DNA of 64,000 bases from CAYWMD01 sp964458575 (GTDB lineage Bacteria > Verrucomicrobiota > Verrucomicrobiia > Limisphaerales > JADLHS01): positions 36,517 through 100,516 of the forward strand of contig CAYWMD010000021.1 of the NCBI GenBank assembly GCA_964458575.1. The letters run 5' to 3'. A program made the position numbers and the translations under genes. Position 1 is the stretch's first letter. Each line of letters opens with the position of its first letter. This document shows positions 34,975 to 42,741 of this stretch, piece after piece. Below the pieces are notes generated by a model. That model was not told the origin of the DNA. It was given only the letters and a program-made list of their open reading frames with translations, and searched no databases.

Positions 34975-37107
34975 TCAATTCACTCCGATCTTCTTCAGGA
35001 ACGGTTCGATGGACCTCGGGCGGCCCAGGAATTTTTCAATTGAAACATTCACGTCGCGCGAATCACCCACGGCGTAAATCTCGTCGCGCAACCGGCGGCC
35101 GGCCTTCACATCGAGGAATCCGTCGGGCGATTTTTCAAACACGGTGGCCATGTCCTCCGCGATGGCATCGGCCCATGCGTAGCCGTAGTAGCCCGCGTCG
35201 TAACCGACGATGTGGCCGAAGTAAGCCACAAACGCCGTGCCTTCGGGTCTGGGGTAGAAAACTTCCGCCATGACCTTGTTTGAAAGCGGCAAGGTTTCGT
35301 CCGCGTTGGCCTCGTGAATTTGCGTGTGCAGCGTCAGGTCCATCAGGCCGAAGGAGAGCTGCCGGCGATAGCGCGTGCCTTCCACGGCCAGCTTGGCCTG
35401 CTTCAATTGCGCCAGAATCGCGTCGGGAATTTTCTTCGACGGATCCCGGTAATCCGCCGCGAAACTGTCGAGGACCTTTTTGTCCCACACCCAGGCTTCG
35501 AGCATTTGCGAGGGCGCTTCGACGAAGTCGCGGGGCACCGCGGTGCCGGAAAAGCGGCCGAGGTTCGCCCGGGTGAGGATGACGTGCATGGCGTGGCCGA
35601 ACTCGTGGAAGATGGTCTCCACGTCGGAGTGCGAAAGCAGCGACGGTTTGTCGGGCGACGGCGGCGGGAAGTTGCACACGAGGGCGCAAACCGGACGTTG
35701 ATACGTTCCGTCGGGCAGCCGCTTGCCGTCCAGCAGGCCAAACTCGGCAAAGTGATGGTACTTGCCCTCGCGCGGATACAGATCGAGGTAGAACAAACCC
35801 AGGGGTTCGCCCGTGGCGGAATCGCTGACGGCCCAGAGTTGAAGGTCGCCAATCCATTTGTAGGGCGCTTCGAGGCGCTGGAATTTCAAACCGAAGATGC
35901 GCTGGTAAATGCTGAACATGCCGTCCAGCACGCGTTGCATCGGGAAATACACTCGCAATTGCTCCGCGTCCACGTTGTATTTTTCCTTCTTCAACTGGTT
36001 GGCGTAGTAGCGCCAGTCCCATTGCTCGATCCGCGCGTCCGCGTTGCCGGTGTCGCGGACCTTCATTTGCCGGAACTCCTCGCGTTCGGCGGCGAACCGG
36101 GGTTGCAGGCCCGTCTTCAACTTCTCCTCGAACTCGATTGCCGTCTGGGCGTTCCGGGCCATCTTGATTTCGGTCTGGTAATCGGCCCAGGTGGCGTAGC
36201 CGAGCTTTTTCGCAATCTGATCGCGGTGCACGAGGATCTTTTGCAGGAGCGGGATGTTGTCGTCCTTCGCGAGCAGGTTGCGCGCGATGAGAATCTTCTT
36301 GCGGATGTCCTCGCGCTTCACGTTTTCCATCACCATGACGTAATGCCAGGTGATGTTCACCAGGATGGTGTATTCGTCGCTGCCGGTTTTGATGCCCGGT
36401 TTGCTGAGGAAATCCTCCGACACCCCGTCCAGTTCCGCCCGGGAGAACTTGAGCGCCTTTTCGGCCTTGTTGATGTTGCTGTCAAAATCCGTGCCCATCG
36501 TGGCTAGCGCTTTGCGCAAGCGTTCCACTTCGTCGCGCTCCGCCTTGGGCAACGCGAGACCGGCCCGGCGGTAATCCCGCAACGTCTCCGTCAGCAACTT
36601 CTTTTCCTCCCCCTGGAGCGCCGGCTTCAGGTCGGCGAACGCCTTGATCGAGCGGTAAACATCCTCGCGATAGTCCAGCCCCACGGCCCATTCCTGGAAT
36701 TTCTTGATGGCGTCCGTGGCCGCTTCCCGCAGGGCGGCGTTGGTACTGGTTTCCTTGATCAGCGAAAAACGGTTGGCGGTCAGCCCGGCGGTGTAAGTGA
36801 TGTTATCGAGTGCCAGCAGAGTATTGCCAAAATCCACCCCGGCGGGCGGCAGTTTGCCGATGACGTCCAGCCCGGCGTTGGCGGTGGCGATCGTTTGGTT
36901 CAGCGACGCGCGGATGGCGTCCGGGGTGGTCTCAAAATCCGGCAGCCGGATCACGTTTTTGAACTCTTTGGCCTTCGCTCGAAATTCCGCGAGCGTCAAA
37001 GTGTTCGCGGACTTGGGGTCGCCCGCATTGTTTCGGTTTTGGTTGTAGGGAGAACAGGAGGTGGCAAGAGCGGCGGTCATGAGCATCAGGAACGGCTTTT
37101 TCAACAT
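34975..37107 (-). CDS. M3-family (thimet oligopeptidase-like) zinc metallopeptidase
   Basis: 710 aa. N-terminal signal or lipoprotein-like sequence (MLKKPFLMLMTAALATSC; the box ATSC is imperfect). Zinc motif HEFGH at residues 501-505 in VETIFHEFGHAMHVIL, with the third ligand region further on (SQMLEAWVWD), typical of M3 peptidases. Other family segments: KLGYATWADYQTEIKMA, YFPMQRVLDGMFSIYQRIFGL, FYLDLYPREGKYHHFA and FGHIVGYDAGYYGYAWADAIAEDM. It degrades short peptides; the location is probably periplasmic. Convergent with the M23 gene, 18 bp apart. Confidence 0.93.
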   Translation of the reverse strand: MLKKPFLMLMTAALATSCSPYNQNRNNAGDPKSANTLTLAEFRAKAKEFKNVIRLPDFETTPDAIRASLNQTIATANAGLDVIGKLPPAGVDFGNTLLALDNITYTAGLTANRFSLIKETSTNAALREAATDAIKKFQEWAVGLDYREDVYRSIKAFADLKPALQGEEKKLLTETLRDYRRAGLALPKAERDEVERLRKALATMGTDFDSNINKAEKALKFSRAELDGVSEDFLSKPGIKTGSDEYTILVNITWHYVMVMENVKREDIRKKILIARNLLAKDDNIPLLQKILVHRDQIAKKLGYATWADYQTEIKMARNAQTAIEFEEKLKTGLQPRFAAEREEFRQMKVRDTGNADARIEQWDWRYYANQLKKEKYNVDAEQLRVYFPMQRVLDGMFSIYQRIFGLKFQRLEAPYKWIGDLQLWAVSDSATGEPLGLFYLDLYPREGKYHHFAEFGLLDGKRLPDGTYQRPVCALVCNFPPPSPDKPSLLSHSDVETIFHEFGHAMHVILTRANLGRFSGTAVPRDFVEAPSQMLEAWVWDKKVLDSFAADYRDPSKKIPDAILAQLKQAKLAVEGTRYRRQLSFGLMDLTLHTQIHEANADETLPLSNKVMAEVFYPRPEGTAFVAYFGHIVGYDAGYYGYAWADAIAEDMATVFEKSPDGFLDVKAGRRLRDEIYAVGDSRDVNVSIEKFLGRPRSIEPFLKKIGVN

Positions 37108-37293
37108 GGCGGACAGGCTAACGGCAAATCACCGGGTTCTCAAGTTGATTTGCCGGCGGGGGGCCGTTCCGAATACCGGTTGCGACCCCGCTCGTTGAAC
37201 TCCATCGCCACCGGAGCATGTGCAACTGTAACCTTTTGTCCGCCATGACCGTCCATGGAGCCGTATTTCAGCGCCGGGTGTTGGACGTGCTCC

Positions 37294-37758
37294 TTACTTC
37301 TTGGCGGTGGTGTGGAACTCGTGCTCGCCCTTGAGATCGCCGGCGGCAACGAACAGACGGTAGGGCACGTTGGGCTCCAATGGGTCGGCATCCACGCCTT
37401 TCACCTTGGGGTGCATGCCGCGGATATAGGCGCCGTAAACGAACGCCTTGGTCGGAACGGAATTGGAATCGGACACCAGGTGCCAGATGGGATGGGCGTA
37501 TTTGTTGGTGGCGAGGTCGGTGACGGGGATGACCTTGATTTCGGTCAGACCGCATTTGCGATCGAGTGAAAAAAAGACCGAGTTGACGGCGGGGTTGGGT
37601 TGGGCGGCTCGACTGCGAGCCCGCCGGGACGGTGAGGGCGGGCGGAGACTGTGAACAATTTGAATGTTTTCCGCCGCAAACCAGTCCGTGAAATAGTAGG
37701 CATACGCTCCGAAGAGCAATATTGCGACCAGCAGCAGGACCAGTTGCTTTTTCGGCAT
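37294..37758 (-). CDS. Hypothetical protein with one N-terminal membrane helix
   Basis: 154 aa from ATG at 37756-37758. MPKKQLVLLLVAILLFGAYAYYFTDWF is an uncleaved signal anchor. The rest has a basic Pro/Ser linker (LRPPSPSRRARSRAAQP) and a compact domain with VNSVFFSLDRKCGLTEIKVIPVTDLATNKYAHPIWHLVSD, FVYGAYIRGMHP and VPYRLFVAAGDLKGEHEFHT. I do not recognise the family. It is divergent from the prepilin-like gene, with starts 143 bp apart. Confidence 0.7.
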   Translation of the reverse strand: MPKKQLVLLLVAILLFGAYAYYFTDWFAAENIQIVHSLRPPSPSRRARSRAAQPNPAVNSVFFSLDRKCGLTEIKVIPVTDLATNKYAHPIWHLVSDSNSVPTKAFVYGAYIRGMHPKVKGVDADPLEPNVPYRLFVAAGDLKGEHEFHTTAKK

Positions 37759-37901
37759 ATAGTATTGAGTGGACGCAAAGCGGGCAGCGTGTATTCGAGC
37801 AACGCCGGCATCGAAAAGTTTAGAAAACGGCAGCCGGCTTGCTGGACAGGGGCCGGCTACACGCGGTTGTGCCAGCCGCAAATCGGGATGGAAGAGTGAC
37901 T

Positions 37902-38663
37902 ATGAATACAAACGTCGAAGTGGATCGAGGGTGCGGGAAGCGCACGCGCCCGGCGGGAAGGCTTTTCAGGGCGTTTACCCTGATCGAACTTTTGGTGGTG
38001 ATTGCCATTATCGCCATACTGGCGGCCATGTTGTTGCCCGCCTTGAGCCGGGCCAAGGAGTCCAGCAAACGCATCGCCTGCCTCAACAACCTCCGGCAAC
38101 TCAACCTGGGGCTGCAAATGTATGCCGATGACAACGAGGGGCGTTTTCCGCCACGGAGCAGTATTGCCCGTTGGCCCACGCAATTGGAACCGGCTTACCG
38201 CAATCTGACCATGTTGCGCTGTCCGAGCGACGGACCGAATCCGAAAACCCTCCCCTCGGACCCCAACCGTTATCCGGCGGATGCCGCGCCGCGCAGTTAC
38301 ATCATCAATGGCTGGAACGATTTTTTCCTCGTCAGTACCGGAAACCCGGACATCAGCAAGTACGAAGGATTGTTCCTCAAGGAACAGATCGTGGCTCATC
38401 CCTCGGAAACGGTCGCTTTCGGGGAGAAGGAAACGGAGTCCATGCATTTCTACATGGATTTCCTGGAGGGCAACGGCAATGACCTGGAGGAAATCGAACA
38501 GGGCCGCCATGCCGGGAAAGGCCCAAAAAATGGCAGCGGCGGCTCCAACTATGCGATGGCCGACGGAAGCGCAACCTTTCTCAAATACCACCGCTCGCTT
38601 TCGCCCTTGAACTTGTGGGCCGTGACCGATACCTATCGGACCAATTACGCCACGAGCAACTGA
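37902..38663 (+). CDS. Prepilin-like protein with H-X9-DG-type C-terminus
   Basis: 253 aa from ATG at 37902. A basic leader is followed by the prepilin N-methylation motif RAFTLIELLVVIAIIAILAA with conserved Glu, then MLLPALSRAKESSKRIACLNNLRQ. The C-terminal domain includes the NYAMADGSATFLKY segment seen in the large prepilin/DUF1559-like families of Planctomycetes, Verrucomicrobia and Lentisphaerae. Processed by a prepilin peptidase and assembled or surface-exposed via a type II secretion/type IV pilus-like machine; no such genes are in the window. Confidence 0.9.
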   Translation: MNTNVEVDRGCGKRTRPAGRLFRAFTLIELLVVIAIIAILAAMLLPALSRAKESSKRIACLNNLRQLNLGLQMYADDNEGRFPPRSSIARWPTQLEPAYRNLTMLRCPSDGPNPKTLPSDPNRYPADAAPRSYIINGWNDFFLVSTGNPDISKYEGLFLKEQIVAHPSETVAFGEKETESMHFYMDFLEGNGNDLEEIEQGRHAGKGPKNGSGGSNYAMADGSATFLKYHRSLSPLNLWAVTDTYRTNYATSN

Positions 38664-38788
38664 CGCCGGGCTCAACCCGGCGAAGCAGTATCCCATCCCC
38701 GCGAACCCCTGCGGGCGGGTACGAATCCTCATTCGTCCGGTCCCGGGCATTGCATTCCTTTCTCCCGGCGCTATGCTGCAACCGCGAC

Positions 38789-39484
38789 ATGAAAACTTTT
38801 GCCCAACTTGGCTTTCCCGGACGGCTCATCGCCGTGGAGGGCCTTGATGGTTCGGGCAAGTCCACGCAAATTTATCTGCTCAAACGGTGGCTGGAGGTTC
38901 AGGGCCTGAAAGTTTTCTTCAGCGAATGGAACTCGTCGGAACTCGTCAAATCGGCCACGAGCAAGGGCAAGAAGCAGACCTTGCTCACCCCCACAACCTT
39001 CAGCCTGATCCACGCGACGGATTTCGCCGACCGCTACGAACGGCAACTCGTGCCACTGTTGCGTGCCGGTTACCTCGTGCTGTGCGACCGTTACGCTTTC
39101 ACCGCGTTTGGACGCGATGTGGTTCGCGGTTGCCCGCCGCAATGGGTCCGGGACATTTACAGCTTCGCGGCGCTGCCGGACCTCGTGTTCTTTTTCAAGG
39201 CCGACCTCGAAATTTCGTTGAGCCGCATCCTCGACGGGCGGCCCGCGTTGAAATATTTCGAGGCGGGCATGGACCTGCGGCTCTCGACCGATCCCTACGA
39301 GAGCTTCCGCATTTTCCAGAGCCGCATTCTCGAACAATACCTGGCCATGAGCACCGAGTTTGATTTCCTCGTGATTGACGCGAACCAGACCATCGAGGCG
39401 CAGCAAAACATCGTACGCTCGCTCGTCGCCGGCAAAATTGACCTCGCCGCGTTCGCGCAGGCCAAAATGGAGACGTCGAAGTGA
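38789..39484 (+). CDS. Thymidylate-kinase-like protein, paralog 1
   Basis: 231 aa from ATG at 38789. Intact P-loop IAVEGLDGSGKSTQ (Lys24) and a TMPK-like fold: TLLTPTTFSLIHATDFADRY, LRAGYLVLCDRYAFTAFGRDVVRG, ALPDLVFFFKADLEISLSRIL. The DRY segment is followed by FTAFGRDVVRG rather than the usual S..AYQG of dTMP kinases, so the substrate may not be dTMP. It ends in a GTGA overlap with paralog 2 and heads the plus-strand part of the polyphosphate-linked locus. Confidence 0.75.
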   Translation: MKTFAQLGFPGRLIAVEGLDGSGKSTQIYLLKRWLEVQGLKVFFSEWNSSELVKSATSKGKKQTLLTPTTFSLIHATDFADRYERQLVPLLRAGYLVLCDRYAFTAFGRDVVRGCPPQWVRDIYSFAALPDLVFFFKADLEISLSRILDGRPALKYFEAGMDLRLSTDPYESFRIFQSRILEQYLAMSTEFDFLVIDANQTIEAQQNIVRSLVAGKIDLAAFAQAKMETSK

Positions 39485-40263
39485 CCGAAGCAAAAGCCAG
39501 TTCCGCGGCCGACACCGCTGGCAAACCCGCGCGCGGGGTCAAGGTGATTGTCCCGCAAAAATCGGCGCGCCGCTTTTACGGCCACGGCATCCCCGGCGTG
39601 GACGTGGAGAAGCTGGCGGGCAAGCTCATCGTCATCGAGGGCGCGGACGGCTCGGGTCGTTCGACGCAAGGCCAGATGCTCGTGAACTGGCTCGAAGGCG
39701 CGGGCCACTCGACGGTGCAGGTGGGTTTGAAACGGTCCACGCTCGTCAGCGAGGAGCTGGACCGCGCGCAGCAGGGAAACATCTTGAGCCACACCACGCT
39801 CAGTTTGTTCTACGCGACGGACTTCGCCGATCAGATGGAGAACATCATCCTGCCGGCCTTGCGCGCCGGGCAGATGGTGCTGGCCGACCGTTATATCTAC
39901 ACGCTCATGGCCCGCGACATCGTGCGCGGCATGGACGAAAAGTGGCTGGAAAATCTTTACGGCATGGCGCTCGTGCCCGACGCCGTGTTTTACCTGCAAG
40001 TGACGCCGGAGGAACTCATCCAGCGCAACTTTGCCAAGAACCACGTCTTGGATTACTGGGAAAGCGGCATGGATCTGGGCCTGTCGCGCGACATGTTCGA
40101 CAGCTTCCTCCAATACCAAGCGCTCATGCTCAAGACCTTCAAGCGGCTGCAACGCACCTACGGTTTCCACATCATTGACGCGCACCGGCCGGTGGAAACC
40201 ATCAATACCGAGTTGAGGAAGAAAATCGAAGCGGTGTTGACCGGCCACCATATTCCCGACTGA
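39481..40263 (+). CDS. Thymidylate-kinase-like protein, paralog 2 (P-loop Lys replaced by Arg)
   Basis: 260 aa from GTG at 39481, overlapping the previous stop (GTGA). An N-terminal extension of ~45 residues precedes the kinase fold. The P-loop reads VIEGADGSGRSTQ: the invariant Walker A Lys is Arg60 (codon CGT at 39658). The DRY segment is LADRYIYTLMARDIVRG, again with the RDxVRG ending seen in paralog 1. The two proteins share TTxSLxxATDFADxxE and LRAGxxVLxDRY. Arg in the P-loop suggests weak or absent ATP hydrolysis, perhaps a regulatory partner of paralog 1. Confidence 0.75.
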   Translation: MTEAKASSAADTAGKPARGVKVIVPQKSARRFYGHGIPGVDVEKLAGKLIVIEGADGSGRSTQGQMLVNWLEGAGHSTVQVGLKRSTLVSEELDRAQQGNILSHTTLSLFYATDFADQMENIILPALRAGQMVLADRYIYTLMARDIVRGMDEKWLENLYGMALVPDAVFYLQVTPEELIQRNFAKNHVLDYWESGMDLGLSRDMFDSFLQYQALMLKTFKRLQRTYGFHIIDAHRPVETINTELRKKIEAVLTGHHIPD

Positions 40264-40272
40264 AAATCAGTT

Positions 40273-41253
40273 ATGGGCGACGACAGCAAAGATTTCCTCA
40301 TCGGCGTGGACCTCGGCGGGACGAAAATCCTTGCCGGCGTGTTCAACGCCAAATTCGAACTGAAGGGCACGGCTAAATTGAGCACGAAGGCCGACCGCGG
40401 CGTTGAGGCCGTGACCGAACGCATCGCGCGTTGCGTGAAGGACGCCGTGGATGAGTGTGATTTGAGCCTCAAGCGCGTGCGCGGCATCGGCATTGGCGCG
40501 CCGGGGGCCGTGGATTCGGAAAGCGGCCGGGTCATTTTTGCCCCGAATCTGCCCGGCTGGAAAGACGTGCCGCTCAAGAAGGAACTCGAGAAGGCCCTCG
40601 ACGTGCCCGTGTTTCTCGGCAACGACTGCAACGTCTGCACGCTCGGCACCTACGATCGGGAATACAAATCCAAACCAAAGCACCTCGTCGGCATCTTCAT
40701 TGGCACCGGCATCGGCGGCGGCATTGTCGCCAACGGGGAGCTGTATTGCGGGCACAACCTCACGGCCGGTGAGATCGGCCACATGGTCATCGAGGTGAAC
40801 GGTCCGAAATGCGGCTGCGGCAACCGCGGCTGTTTTGAAGCGCTCGCCAGCCGGACGGCCATCTTTCGCAAGATCCAGTCGGCGGTGAAGGACGGCCAGA
40901 AAACCATTCTCACCGACATGCTCGGCCCGGAACTGGCCGACATGCGCAGCGGCGATTTGCGCAAGGCCATCCGCAAGGGCGACAAATTTGTCGAGAAGGT
41001 GGTCGAGGAAGCGGCCGAATATGCCGGCATCGGCGTCGCCAATCTCATCAACGTTCTGAACCCGGAAATCGTTGTTGTGGGTGGGGGCGTGATCGAGGCG
41101 CTGGAAAACGAATTCATGCCCACGCTGATCAAATCGGCGAAAGAGCATGTCATGCCGGGAACGACCGAGGGGATCGAGATCGAAGCCTCGAAACTTGGTG
41201 ACCATGCCGGGATCACCGGCGCTGCCGTGCTGGCGCGGCGGGGGACGAGTTAA
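40273..41253 (+). CDS. ROK-family sugar kinase (glucokinase-like)
   Basis: 326 aa. ATP-binding start GVDLGGTKILAGVF, GIGIGAPGAVDSESGRV, sugar-binding GNDCNVCTLG, and the ROK signature GTGIGGGIVANGELYCGHN with EIGHM and the zinc motif CGCGNRGCFEALAS. ROK kinases phosphorylate glucose, fructose or amino sugars; some use polyphosphate as phosphate donor, which would fit the neighbours, but no diagnostic polyphosphate motif can be claimed. It starts 9 bp after paralog 2 and its end overlaps sixA by 4 bp on the opposite strand. Confidence 0.9.
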   Translation: MGDDSKDFLIGVDLGGTKILAGVFNAKFELKGTAKLSTKADRGVEAVTERIARCVKDAVDECDLSLKRVRGIGIGAPGAVDSESGRVIFAPNLPGWKDVPLKKELEKALDVPVFLGNDCNVCTLGTYDREYKSKPKHLVGIFIGTGIGGGIVANGELYCGHNLTAGEIGHMVIEVNGPKCGCGNRGCFEALASRTAIFRKIQSAVKDGQKTILTDMLGPELADMRSGDLRKAIRKGDKFVEKVVEEAAEYAGIGVANLINVLNPEIVVVGGGVIEALENEFMPTLIKSAKEHVMPGTTEGIEIEASKLGDHAGITGAAVLARRGTS

Positions 41254-41768
41254 CGCCCCTTCGCTCCGCGCTTCGGACTCATGAGTCTCGGCGTGAGCAG
41301 CCATTCCAAACTGGCACACCGGCCGGGCTTGGCCGACTCGAGCTCCAACCGGGCCAGGCCGCCCTTCTTCAGTGTCAAACCCAGCGACGCCCCCCCCGTG
41401 CACAACTGCGAAATCAGCCCGCTCAAATGCGGTTCATGGCCCACAAGCAAAATGGCCTCTGGCGCCGGATCCGCCTGCTCCAACTGCGCGACCAGGTCCA
41501 CATACGCCGCGGCTGGCGAGAGGTGATTGGTGAGTTGCAGTTTATCCTCCAACTCCAGACCGCGGGCCACAATTTCCGCCGTTTGGCGCGCGCGCACCAG
41601 CGGGCTGGAATAAACCACGTCAAACGTGATGCCCATTTTACGGAGCACGCTGGCGAGCTGGCGCGTGCGTTTGACGCCCTTTTTGGTCAGCGGACGTTCG
41701 TCATCGGTCGTGTATCGCGGGTCGCCGTGTTCCGCCGCCTCACCGTGTCGCAGGATGTAGAGTTTCAT
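41250..41768 (-). CDS. sixA: SixA-type phosphohistidine phosphatase
   Basis: 172 aa histidine-phosphatase superfamily protein. Catalytic RHG motif in MKLYILRHGEAAEHGDP, then PLTKKGVKRTRQLASVLRKMG, YSSPLVRARQTAEIVARGL and the second catalytic His in ILLVGHEPHLSGLISQL. SixA removes phosphate from protein His residues. Its ATG overlaps the CHAD-gene stop by 4 nt (ATGA), so it is translated together with the CHAD and ppk1 genes. Confidence 0.92.
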   Translation of the reverse strand: MKLYILRHGEAAEHGDPRYTTDDERPLTKKGVKRTRQLASVLRKMGITFDVVYSSPLVRARQTAEIVARGLELEDKLQLTNHLSPAAAYVDLVAQLEQADPAPEAILLVGHEPHLSGLISQLCTGGASLGLTLKKGGLARLELESAKPGRCASLEWLLTPRLMSPKRGAKGR

Positions 41769-42736
41769 GATGTCAGTTGTGTTCCGTTCGTTTCATTGCT
41801 TCCCGTCGGGGAAGCGGCCGCCGGTTGAAGCTCTCCCAGCGGAGCACGGGGTAGCTCCGGTTTCGACCCGGACGCAAAATCAAAACTTGGACGAAAACGT
41901 TCCAAGCGATCGGCCGTGCCCACCAACCGGTTTATCATAACCACCAGCCGCCGCGCCAGCTTCGCGTGCAGACGTTTCACCGCCGGCAGCGGCACGTCGC
42001 CGCGCTTCACCGCGCGCTCGATCTGCGCGAGCAACACGTTCAGGTCCTGAATGTCGCCCATGCGCGTCTGCCAGGCGTGCATTTCCCGGAGGCGACGCGG
42101 TGTCATCCACGGCAGAAACGGCGCCAGCAATTCACACAGATAACGGTAGGTTTTGAACGCGATGCGCATGCGGTGGATGGTTTCCGTGTCCGTGCGCCGG
42201 ATGCGCTGGCGCAATTGTGCCGGGCGCTCGAACGCCGCGGTCAGGGGTTGCACCAGGACGGCACCCGCCCCGGCCGTCCCTGCGGTCCCGCCCTGTGCCG
42301 CCGCCACGCCCTTTTCCAACGACTTGAGCATGCGCTCGACGCGCCGGGATTTGAGCGACTGGATTTTGCGACCCAGCCGCGCCACCAGGTCGCGTTCGCG
42401 CGCGGCCAGAAATTCCTCCAGCTCGCCGGCCTCCGGATATTTTGGCAGCAGCCGTTTTAGGATGGGCAATTCGACCTGGACATCGCGCAAGTCGTCGAAT
42501 GCATCCAGTCGCCGTTTCAAGATTTTCCGCGGCTTCTTCAACGACCCGCCGACACCGAGGGTTTGCATCAAGTCCAGCAATGCCAGCGCCCGGCGGGTTT
42601 CCACGCGGAGGTCATGCACGGCGGATTCGGAGAATTTCTTCTGACAGCGGGCCAGGCGCTTCTGATAACGACGCCGGGTGCGCTTCAGCAATCCCTCCAG
42701 GTAATTGGCCAGTTCCGCTGGAAGCTCCCCGGTCAT
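41765..42736 (-). CDS. CHAD domain protein (polyphosphate-binding)
   Basis: 323 aa, helical and very basic. The two CHAD repeats are visible: RKRLARCQKKFSESAVHDLRVETRRALALLDL and RQRIRRTDTETIHRMRIAFKTYRYLCELLAPFLP, with conserved His/Arg/Lys facing a charged groove (H.LRV..RR and H.MRI..K..RY). CHAD domains bind polyphosphate and localise to polyP granules. The gene lies between ppk1 (5 bp gap) and sixA (overlap). A low-complexity AAQGGTAGTAGAGA linker separates the two halves. Confidence 0.93.
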   Translation of the reverse strand: MTGELPAELANYLEGLLKRTRRRYQKRLARCQKKFSESAVHDLRVETRRALALLDLMQTLGVGGSLKKPRKILKRRLDAFDDLRDVQVELPILKRLLPKYPEAGELEEFLAARERDLVARLGRKIQSLKSRRVERMLKSLEKGVAAAQGGTAGTAGAGAVLVQPLTAAFERPAQLRQRIRRTDTETIHRMRIAFKTYRYLCELLAPFLPWMTPRRLREMHAWQTRMGDIQDLNVLLAQIERAVKRGDVPLPAVKRLHAKLARRLVVMINRLVGTADRLERFRPSFDFASGSKPELPRAPLGELQPAAASPTGSNETNGTQLTS

Positions 42737-42741
42737 GGTGG

